Assembly (NCBI RefSeq): GCF_036409155.1
Contig: NZ_JAZGLW010000002.1
Location: 496,001 to 560,000, forward strand
Source of the DNA: Mycobacterium sp. 050128
GTDB lineage: Bacteria > Actinomycetota > Actinomycetes > Mycobacteriales > Mycobacteriaceae
Reading direction: 5' to 3'
Length of the DNA stretch: 64,000 nucleotides
Position 1 is the first letter of the stretch; each line of letters begins with the position of its first letter. The notes beneath the pieces were generated by a model that saw only the letters and a program-made list of their open reading frames with translations, was not told where the DNA came from and made no database searches. Positions 55,671 through 64,000 of this stretch are shown piece after piece. The position numbers and the translations under genes are program-made.

Positions 55671-57647
55671 GTGCGCCTGCAGACCCCGGAGTCCGTGTCG
55701 CGGAACCCCGAGCTGCGGCGGCTCGTGGTAGGGCGATTTCTGGCGACGGTCGCCGAGTGGATGTGGTACACCGTCACGACGGTGTACGCGTTCACCCTCT
55801 CTGGGGTTGGCGCGGTCGGGGCCATCAGCGTCGCCGCGGTTCTGCCCGCCGCGCTGCTGTCGCCCACGCTGGGCTACGTCATCGACAAGTACCCGCATGA
55901 ACGCATCCTCACCGGTGTGTTTGCGATGCGTTTGGTTTCGATTGCGGTCACGGCGGTCTCGGCGCAATTCTTCCCGGCGGTGTCCATCCTGGTCGCGGTG
56001 ATCGCGGTCGAGGGCACCACCACAATGTTCGTGCGGCCGACGACCGCGGCGCTGCTACCCTCCATCACCCAGCGACCCCAGGACCTGATCCGGGCGCACG
56101 CGGCGCTGGGCACCACGGACAAGATGGGGATCCTGATCGGTCCGGTCGCGGGCGGCCTGATGCTGGCTTCCACGTCACCCGCCGCCGCGCTCAGCGTCTC
56201 CGCCGTCTTCGCCCTGGGTGCCGTGGGCGCGGTGATGACCGTGCGGGTGGACGCCGCGGAGCGCCTGCACGGCGCCACCGGTGCCGGTGCCCGGCATGCG
56301 CTGGGCGAAACCGCCAAAGGGGTCCGCACCGTCGCCGGGCCGCACGTGCGTTCGATCGTTGTCGTGACCGCGCTGGCGTTCCTGATGCTGGCGGCAAGCG
56401 AAGTCTTCGTCGTGCCGTTGGCGATCGACCTATTGCACTGGGGACAGGCCGGACCCGGCGTCCTCACCGCCCTGATTGCCGGGGGCGGATTGCTCGGCGG
56501 GTTGGCGCTCGGTGCGATCGGCAAGCGCCGGCTGGGGCCGTGGTTCGTCGTCGCCGGGGCCGTCATGGCGATAGCGCTGACGCTGATGGCGGCCGCGCCG
56601 CACGATGCCGTAGTGCTTGCCTCCACCATCGCGTTCGGCGCCGGGAGTGCCCTGGTGATGATGGCCGGCCAAGTGCAGATCCAAAGTCTCATCCCGTTGT
56701 CCGCGGGTGGGCGGGTGCTCGGGGCGGTCGAAGGCCTGAGCCAGTTCGCGATGGCCGCGGGCGCGTGGGCCACGACGCGCGTGACCCAGGGCTGGTCGCT
56801 GCGCACCAGCCTGCTCGCCCTGGCCGTGCTCACGGTGTTGGCCATGCTGGCCGTTACGCGCTCCTTGCTGCGCACCGACGCCCGGGTCGCGGCCACGCGT
56901 GAGCGGGTGAGTGCCCTCGACGAGATCGCACTGTTTGCCCCGCTGACCAACGTGCTGCGGGAACGGATCGCTACCCAGATCTACCGTGAAGAGGTCGGCG
57001 CCGGCGACGTCGTTACCTACCAAGGCGAATACGGCGACTCCTTCTACATCGTCGAGTCCGGCACCCTCGACGTCTGCGTCGACGGGCGCCACGTGCGCTC
57101 CCTGGGCGCGGGCGACTTCTTCGGCGAACTCGCGCTGCTGCGCGACACCACCCGCAGCGCTACCGTGCGCGCGACGTCGGACTGCCGACTCTGGGTGCTA
57201 CCGCGACGGGCATTCCTGACGGTGCTGACCGGCTTTGACCCGACGGGCCAAACCATCGACGCGGCATCCGCCGAGCGACAAGCGACCATGCCCGCGACCG
57301 CCAACGGTCGCGACGCGGCGCTGGCGAGTGCGCCCCTGCTGGCCGCACTGCCCGCAGACACCGTCCGCGACCTGGCGGCCGCCGCGACCACCGAGGGATA
57401 TGACACCGCCACCGTCGTCTTCGGCGAGAACGACCCCGCCCGCGACGCGTACTTCATCGTCGATGGACGCGTCGACTTCGACCAGGCCGGCGAACGCATT
57501 CGCGCGCTGGGCCCGGGCAGGATCTTCGGGGAAGTCGCCGTGTTACGGCCGGGCGCGACCCGCGCCGCCACCGCCACCGCGGCCCCGGGCACCGTGCTGT
57601 GGCGATTGCCGGGCGAGCAGCTGCGCGCGGCGGTCACCCAAAGCTGA
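55671..57647 (+). CDS. MFS transporter with two C-terminal cyclic-nucleotide-binding domains
   Basis: About 658 residues from GTG 55671 (GTG 55662 is also possible; the open frame reaches back to 55284). Residues about 12-415 are a major-facilitator domain (GRFLATVAEWMWYTVTTVYAF, DKYPHERILTGVFAMRL between helices 2 and 3, RTTTMFVRPTTAALLP-type segment, PIALVMMAGQVQIQ-type late helices). Two cNMP folds follow: FGELALLRDTTRSATV (about 485-500) and FGEVAVLRPGATRAAT (about 622-637), both keeping the Glu and Arg that hold the cyclic phosphate ribose. M. tuberculosis has MFS-cNMP proteins with a further patatin domain (Rv3239c, Rv3728); none is fused here. H37Rv carries PE_PGRS30 at this spot. Ends 3 bp before the pheT stop. 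Confidence 0.85.
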   Translation: MRLQTPESVSRNPELRRLVVGRFLATVAEWMWYTVTTVYAFTLSGVGAVGAISVAAVLPAALLSPTLGYVIDKYPHERILTGVFAMRLVSIAVTAVSAQFFPAVSILVAVIAVEGTTTMFVRPTTAALLPSITQRPQDLIRAHAALGTTDKMGILIGPVAGGLMLASTSPAAALSVSAVFALGAVGAVMTVRVDAAERLHGATGAGARHALGETAKGVRTVAGPHVRSIVVVTALAFLMLAASEVFVVPLAIDLLHWGQAGPGVLTALIAGGGLLGGLALGAIGKRRLGPWFVVAGAVMAIALTLMAAAPHDAVVLASTIAFGAGSALVMMAGQVQIQSLIPLSAGGRVLGAVEGLSQFAMAAGAWATTRVTQGWSLRTSLLALAVLTVLAMLAVTRSLLRTDARVAATRERVSALDEIALFAPLTNVLRERIATQIYREEVGAGDVVTYQGEYGDSFYIVESGTLDVCVDGRHVRSLGAGDFFGELALLRDTTRSATVRATSDCRLWVLPRRAFLTVLTGFDPTGQTIDAASAERQATMPATANGRDAALASAPLLAALPADTVRDLAAAATTEGYDTATVVFGENDPARDAYFIVDGRVDFDQAGERIRALGPGRIFGEVAVLRPGATRAATATAAPGTVLWRLPGEQLRAAVTQS

Positions 57648-57650
57648 AGC

Positions 57651-60136
57651 CTAGGCGCGCATTTCGGCGCCGACCACCTCGGCGGCGCGCCGCACCGCGG
57701 CATCGCGGGCCGCGCTGGCGTCGTCTTCGGTCAGCGTGCGGTCCGGGGCGCGGAACCGCAGCGCAAAGGTCAGCGACTTGTGATTCTCGCCGATCTGCGG
57801 GCCGGTGAACACGTCGAACAGCTGCATGTCTTCCAGCAGCTCGCCCGCCCCCTCGCGCACCGCATCGGCCACCGCCTGGGCCGGCACGTCCGCAGCCACC
57901 ACCAGGCTGACGTCCTGGAAGACGGCCGGGAACGGTGACACCTTGGGCGCCGCCAACAGCTCGGTGATCGGCAGCGCCTCGAGGTCGAGCTCGACGGCGC
58001 AGGTTCCCTTTGGCAGACCGGACCGCTCGATGACCGCGGGGTGCAGTTGACCCGCGTGGCCGACGACGGTGTCGGCGACGACGACCTCGGCGCAGCGGCC
58101 GGGATGCCACGGCAGGTACTGCGCCGCGCGCAGCGTGACGTCAATTCCACTGGCGCGCGCGATGATTCGCACCGCCTCGAACGCATCGGCGGCGTCGACG
58201 GCACGGCCGGGACCCCACGGGCCCCGGGGTTCGCGCAGCCCGGCCAGCACCGCGGCGACGTGCTCGGGCTGGCGGGGCAGCGAGGTGTCGAGCGTCGCGA
58301 TCTCGGCATCGGTCGGCCGGCGGTGGACGGGAATCAGTTCCACGCCGCGGGTCTGCTCGGTCGGCCGCACCACCTGCGCGATGGCATACAGCGCTACGTC
58401 GACCAGGCCACGGGACACGTTGCGCCCCAACGCTTCCAGCAATCCGGGCAGCAGCGTGGTGGCCAGCTCCGGGCGATCGGCGTCCAGCGGGTTGAGCACC
58501 CGCGTCGCGGTGCGCCGCGGGTCGTCGGGCGGCAGGCCCCAGAGGTCGAACACACCGGCCGGCAAGAACGGCGTCGGCAGGATCTCGACATACCCGGACT
58601 GCGCCAGCGACTTGCCGATCGCGCGGCGGCGTTTCTGCATCTTCGTCAGGCCGCGGCCGGCGGGCGCCGGCGGCAGCACAGACGGAATCACCTCGAGTCC
58701 TTCCAGCCGCAGCACCTCCTCGACGAGGTCGGCGGGCTGCAACAGATCGGGCCGCCAGCTCGGCGGGGTCACGGTCAGCATGTCGCCGTTTTCGGTTACC
58801 GCGGCGCCGATTTGGGTGAGCCGCCGGGTGGTGGTGCCCGCGGCGTAGGCCACGCCGGCGAAACGGTCCGCCAGGTCGGCGGCAATCGAGATCGGCGGTA
58901 GCGACCAGTCGTCGCGCGGCGGATCCCCGCGCCAATCGGTCAGCGTCGGCGCTACCGCTGCCCCGGTGATGTCGGCCAGCAGCGCGGCACAGCGGTCCAG
59001 CGCGGCCACCGAAATGGCCGGGTCGACAGCGCGCTCGTATCGACGCGCGGCCTCGCTGGGCAGGTGCAGCCGCCGCTGGGTGCGCGAAATGGCGGCCGGG
59101 TCCCACACCGCGGCTTCCAACAGCACGTCGGTGGAGTCGGCGCGCACCTCGGTGCTCGCCGCGCCCATCACGCCGCCGATCGCGGTCGTCGCGACGTCGT
59201 CGGCGATCAGCACATCGGCCGGATCGAGTTTGCGCTCAATGTCATCCAGCGTGACGACGGTCTCGCCGGGCAGCGCGAAGCGCACCTTGAATCCCCCGGT
59301 GATGCGGTTGCGGTCGTGGGCATGCATCGGGTGGCCCAGTTCCAGCATCACGTAGTTGGTCACGTCCACGGCCGGGGACATCGCGCGGATGCCGCACAGC
59401 AACAGCCGGCGCTGCAGCCACCACGGCGACAGCGCGGCCGGATCGATCCCGGTGACCGGCCGCAGCGCGAACCGCTGCACACCGGTCTCGGCCTGCACGG
59501 TCAGCGGCCACGCCTCGCCGTCGGCCGGCAGCGGCTTGACGTCTGCCGGATCGACGAAATTCAGGTCGTAGGCGCAGGCGATCTCGCGGGCCAGGCCGCG
59601 CACCGACATGCAGTAGCCGCGGTCCGGCGTGATGGCCAGGTTGAAGACCACGTCGTCCAGCCCCAGCACCTCGGCGCCGCTGGCGCCCGGTTCGGCGGTT
59701 CCCGGTGGCAGCACCAGAATCCCGGAATGGTCTGAGCCCAAGCCGAGTTCGGACGCCGAGCAGATCATGCCGTCGGAGCTACGGCCGTAGGTCTTGCGGG
59801 CGGTGATCGCGAATCCGCCGGGCAGCGTGGTGCCGGGCAGCGCCACCACCACCAGATCACCCACCGCGAAGTTGGTTGCGCCGCAGACGATTTTACGATC
59901 TTCACCCTCGCCGACGTCGACCAGGCAGGCGCGGATCGGCTTCTTGAATTCGGTGAGCTCCTCGATCGCGGCGACCCGGCCCACGGTCAGCGGACCATCG
60001 ACCGGGCCCAGGGTGACGACTTCCTCGACCTCGTGGCCAATGCGCACCAGCGTCTGCTCGAGATCGGCGGCGCCGACATCCCAGCCCGGCGCTCCGGCGG
60101 AAACGACTTCGCGCAGCCAGCTATACGGAATACGCA

Positions 60137-60137
<1 letters not shown>
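57651..60137 (-). CDS. pheT: Phenylalanyl-tRNA synthetase beta subunit
   Basis: Part of the alpha2-beta2 enzyme charging tRNA-Phe. 828 residues. Domains in order: EMAP-type tRNA-binding (about 42-155, [17 protein letters not shown]), B3/B4 editing (about 215-380, [16 protein letters not shown]), B5 (about 405-475), catalytic-like core (about 490-690), FDX-ACB anticodon domain (about 735-828, [14 protein letters not shown]). Start ATG overlaps the pheS stop by 1 base (TAATG). Confidence 0.97.
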
Positions 60138-61270
<1,133 letters not shown>

Positions 61271-61323
61271 TCATATGTGACCGCGTCCAGTGAACTGAAC
61301 GCGCTTCGGAGCCGAGCGACGGA

Positions 61324-62133
61324 TTAGCCGACCAGGGCCGGCTGCAGGGCGGTGGGTGCTTGCTCGCCGGCTGCCGCCGTGTTGCGCGACGTCCTGAGCT
61401 GGGTGAGCTTGTACGCCACAAAAGCGCCGAGCGCCCCGACGACCGGAGCCGCGGCCATCGTTCCCCAGTGGTGAGCCAGGACCAGGAAGCCGAAGCCGGA
61501 CGACGCCACCAGCATCGCGATCAGCACCGGCGTCCAGCGGATCGGTTGACGGAACCGGGCGGAGACCAGCACGCCCAGGATCACGGCGACGGTGTGCCCC
61601 GCGTCGGTGAAGTCGGCGCCGATGATCGCCGAGGCCAGGCCCGCCGAGATCCACCAGCCGATCCACGCCGGACGCCACCGCTGCGGTATCGCGGCCGTCA
61701 TCGCGCCGAGCACCGCCAGCGCGCCGTAGCTCATCCCGACGTCGCTGGCCCGCGAGATCGATACCGGCAGCCAGCCGAACTCGACCGCGGAGGCAAGAGC
61801 GGCCGCCACGACCAACGTCGCACCGATGTGGCCGACCACGAACGCGATCACCAACCGGATGGTCTGCAGATGCAGCTCGGCAAGCGCCAGCAGGCAGGTC
61901 AGGAACGGCAACCAGAACCACAGCGGACCGGCGTCGACGACCAGCGCGCTGCCCAGCAGTGTTCCGATGTGTCCGTGCGCCAGGTTGTGCAGGTTGGTGC
62001 TGGCACGCGCGACGATGATGTCATGCGCGTGCTGGCCGAGCACCAGGATGGCGCAGCTCACCGCAAGCAGCACCGCGGCATACCCCACGGTGAAACGGAT
62101 CCGGCCGAGCCGGGAAAGCAGTCCCCCAAACAT
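61324..62133 (-). CDS. Rhomboid-like membrane protein (Rv1648-like)
   Basis: 269 residues, six or seven membrane segments. Pattern resembles rhomboid-like folds: NLHNLAHGHIGTLLGSAL (about 46-63), VVGHIGATLVV, SDVGMSYGALAVLGAMTAA (about 147-165) where rhomboid proteases have GxSG, and DFTDAGHTVAVILGVLV (about 191-207) with a His in the place of the catalytic His. The serine turn reads G-M-S-Y-G rather than GxSGx, so protease activity is uncertain. H37Rv has membrane protein Rv1648 here. Downstream of the cyclase by 57 bp. Confidence 0.75.
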   Translation of the reverse strand: MFGGLLSRLGRIRFTVGYAAVLLAVSCAILVLGQHAHDIIVARASTNLHNLAHGHIGTLLGSALVVDAGPLWFWLPFLTCLLALAELHLQTIRLVIAFVVGHIGATLVVAAALASAVEFGWLPVSISRASDVGMSYGALAVLGAMTAAIPQRWRPAWIGWWISAGLASAIIGADFTDAGHTVAVILGVLVSARFRQPIRWTPVLIAMLVASSGFGFLVLAHHWGTMAAAPVVGALGAFVAYKLTQLRTSRNTAAAGEQAPTALQPALVG

Positions 62134-62190
62134 TCATTCCATTATGAGGGCTAAATTGTTTCGTCTTCGTGATGGGACGCTGTGACTTCG

Positions 62191-63135
62191 CTAATAGTAT
62201 TCCAAGCGGTAAATCGCCAAGTCCGGCGGGATGCCCGGGGTCTTGGGCGTAAACATTGATTTACGTGCGCGTTTAGCGACGACGCCCATGGCGTCCAGCT
62301 CGTCCTGCGGGATCAGATCCAGCGCCGAACCCGAGATCATGATCCCGCCCTTGGTGGCACGCTCCATCACGCGCGCGGCGATGTTGACGTCGACACCGAG
62401 CCAGTCGGCGGCCAGCCGCTGCGGCCGCCCGGTGTGGATCCCGACCCGCATCCGGGGCCGATAGCCGCCCACCTCGACCTCCCGCAGGGCGTCGTCGGCC
62501 TCCACCACGGCCCGCACCGCGACGTCGGGACGCCGGAACACCGCCATGATGCCGTCGCCCATCCGCTTGACGATGTGCCCGCCCGCATCGAGCAGCGGCG
62601 GCTCCACCGCGCGGGCCACCTGGCGCAGCAAGGTGAGCGCCGCATCGTCACCGGCCTGCAGCGACCACGTCGAGAAGCCGACCAGATCGGTGAAGACGAG
62701 CGTCACCTCCGGATTCGCCGGACGGCGCGACACCGCTTCGGTCAGCGCCTGCCAGACCTGCAGCACGCTCAGACTGACTTCGCGCGACGCCGCGTCGCGA
62801 TCCCCCAGCAACCGGTCGGCGGCGCGGGCGGCCGCCCGCGGGCCGCCGTCACCCGCCGTCGACAGCGGGTCGCCGAATTCGGGATCGCCCGGCAGCATCC
62901 GCCGCGCCCGCCGGATGAAGGCCACCACGCCCGGGCTGTGATTGGCGGTCTGCCACCACTGGGCCGCGGTGTGTCTCGACACCGAAGATCGGGGCACCGT
63001 CGTCACCGAATCTGAGTCCTTGTCAAAGGACTCGCCCGGATCCGGATCGCGCGGCGCGAGTTCCACCTGGCAAGGGTAAGTAGTTTCGGCTGAGCCGGGC
63101 AATGACGCCTGTCCGGTTTGTGTCACACATCGCAT
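62191..63135 (-). CDS. Class III adenylate cyclase (Rv1647-like)
   Basis: 314 residues; the catalytic domain covers about 143-300. All key residues are visible: metal Asp150 (VFTDLVGF) and Asp194 (RMGDGIMAVF), adenine-selecting Lys190 (IVKRMGD) and Asp244 (AADWLGVDVNIAARV) and the transition-state Asn251/Arg255 in the same block. The N-terminal 140 residues are helical without a membrane segment, so it should be soluble. The H37Rv protein is a documented adenylyl cyclase. The start may be later than 63135, since the first 25 residues look unconstrained. A cAMP-binding transporter gene lies 5 kb away (55671). Confidence 0.92.
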   Translation of the reverse strand: MRCVTQTGQASLPGSAETTYPCQVELAPRDPDPGESFDKDSDSVTTVPRSSVSRHTAAQWWQTANHSPGVVAFIRRARRMLPGDPEFGDPLSTAGDGGPRAAARAADRLLGDRDAASREVSLSVLQVWQALTEAVSRRPANPEVTLVFTDLVGFSTWSLQAGDDAALTLLRQVARAVEPPLLDAGGHIVKRMGDGIMAVFRRPDVAVRAVVEADDALREVEVGGYRPRMRVGIHTGRPQRLAADWLGVDVNIAARVMERATKGGIMISGSALDLIPQDELDAMGVVAKRARKSMFTPKTPGIPPDLAIYRLEYY

Positions 63136-63212
63136 GAAACCGACTGATCACGACGCTGCCACGCGGGCGTGGAATCTCGGTAACGGCTTCGCGTGGCGCC
63201 CGCCGAAACGCA

Positions 63213-63228
63213 GACAACACGCGTTGTC
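63213..63228. promoter_or_regulatory. Palindrome GACAAC-N4-GTTGTC, possible operator
   Basis: GACAACACGCGTTGTC is a perfect 6+4+6 inverted repeat, 40 bp before the DUF2236 gene and 77 bp before the cyclase start. Size and position suit a TetR-type site. No regulator gene is adjacent within the window. Confidence 0.4.
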
Positions 63229-63267
63229 AGAGTTATCGTGAGCTCACTCGGCAAGTAGGAGGTCGTG

Positions 63268-64000
63268 ATGACAACCGCATCGACCACAGCCGCTGATCCT
63301 CTTGGGCCAGATTCCCTTACCTGGAAGTACTTTGGCGACCTGCGCACCGGAATGATGGGCGTCTGGATCGGGGCGATCCAGAACATGTACCCACAGCTCG
63401 GTGCGGGCGTCGAGGAGCATTCGATCCTGCTGCGCGAGCCCCTGCAGCGGGTGGCCCGGTCGGTGTACCCGATCATGGGCGTGGTCTACGACGGCGATCG
63501 CGCGCCCCTGACGGGTGCGCAGATCAAGCACTACCACGACACCATCAAGGGGATCGATGCCGAAGGCCGCCGGTACCACGCGCTGAACCCCGAGACCTTC
63601 TACTGGGCGCACGCCACCTTCTTCATGCTCATCGTCAAGGTCGCCGAATACTTTTGCGGCGGCCTGACCGAGGCCGAGAAGCGCCAGCTGTTCGACGAGC
63701 ACGTGCAGTGGTACCGGATGTACGGCATGAGCATGCGGCCGGTGCCGGGGTCCTGGGAGGAATTCCAGGAGTACTGGGACCGGGTCTGCCGCGACGAGCT
63801 GGAGATCAACCGGGCGACGCTGGACATCTTCCGGATCCGCATCCCGAAGCCGAAGTTCGTCCTGATGCCGACGCCGATCTGGGACCAGATCTTCAAGCCG
63901 TTGGTGGCCGGGCAGCGCTGGATCGCGGCCGGCCTATTTGAGCCGGCCGTACGCGAGAAGGCGGGCATGCGTTGGACGCCGGGCGACGAAATCCTGCTGC
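63268..64000 (+). CDS. DUF2236 / MpaB-type oxygenase-like protein (Rv1645c-like), cut by window edge
   Basis: 244 residues up to the window end; the family is about 350. Conserved segments include LREPLQRVARSVYPIMGVVYDGD (about 56-78), ALNPETFYWAHATFFML (about 109-125) with a His expected to bind heme iron in latex-clearing/MpaB-type oxygenases, and EFQEYWDRVC. Substrate unknown in mycobacteria. AGGAGG lies 5 nt before ATG 63268; the GTG just before it is too close to the site. H37Rv PE17 (Rv1646), expected between this gene and the cyclase, is absent. Confidence 0.87.
   Translation, partial: MTTASTTAADPLGPDSLTWKYFGDLRTGMMGVWIGAIQNMYPQLGAGVEEHSILLREPLQRVARSVYPIMGVVYDGDRAPLTGAQIKHYHDTIKGIDAEGRRYHALNPETFYWAHATFFMLIVKVAEYFCGGLTEAEKRQLFDEHVQWYRMYGMSMRPVPGSWEEFQEYWDRVCRDELEINRATLDIFRIRIPKPKFVLMPTPIWDQIFKPLVAGQRWIAAGLFEPAVREKAGMRWTPGDEILL

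Overview
The window is 64 kb of high-GC DNA from a mycobacterium. Nearly every housekeeping gene matches, in order and orientation, the Mycobacterium tuberculosis H37Rv block Rv1699 (pyrG) down to Rv1645c, read here in reverse. The comparison is from memory of that gene order. Several differences from H37Rv (an extra Amt, an Esp gene island in place of about Rv1669-Rv1682, no cyp139, no PE/PE_PGRS genes, unsplit pks8/17 and ABC-F genes) point to a non-tuberculous, probably slow-growing species that I cannot name.

Layout. 1-12197: a minus-strand run of tyrS, mpg, a secreted DUF732 protein, a TPR protein, glycerol-3-phosphate phosphatase, tlyA, nadK, recN, steA, mctB/steB and pyrG (cut by the window edge). 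12266-15928 (plus): an extra ammonium transporter, then an ABC exporter/TetR operon whose leaderless promoter carries a doubled operator. 15894-19110 (minus): a Trm112-like protein and the hydrolase/acyl-CoA-synthetase-like fusion Rv1683. 19412-26696: an island of six ESX-1-associated (Esp) paralogues with no secretion-machine genes. 26733-28499: an intact ABC-F protein followed by a frameshifted P450 remnant. 28654-46817 (minus): a polyketide locus pks10-pks7-pks8/17-pks9-pks11. 46968-55458 (minus): the arginine operon argC-J-B-D-F-R-G-H. 55671-57647 (plus): an MFS transporter with two cyclic-nucleotide-binding domains. 57651-63135 (minus): pheS-pheT, a rhomboid-like membrane protein and a class III adenylate cyclase. 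63268 to the end (plus): a DUF2236/MpaB-family protein, partial.

Most interesting. The Esp island holds an EspA/E-like, EspC/F-like, EspD/H-like trio on one strand and an EspB-like protein, an EspL-like protein and a protein joining an EspJ-type N-terminus to an EspK-type C-terminus on the other. It looks like a second, unlinked substrate/chaperone set for an ESX-1-type secretion system. In the PKS locus, Pks9 has Gln in place of the ketosynthase Cys (a KSQ loading module). Pks8/17 (malonyl-type AT) and Pks7 (methylmalonyl-type AT) are fully reducing single modules sharing about 1.9 kb of near-identical DNA. No thioesterase is present and two type III PKSs flank the set, which suggests reduced, methyl-branched chains handed to alkylpyrone-forming enzymes.

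No tRNA, rRNA, IS element, phage gene or CRISPR array was recognised.
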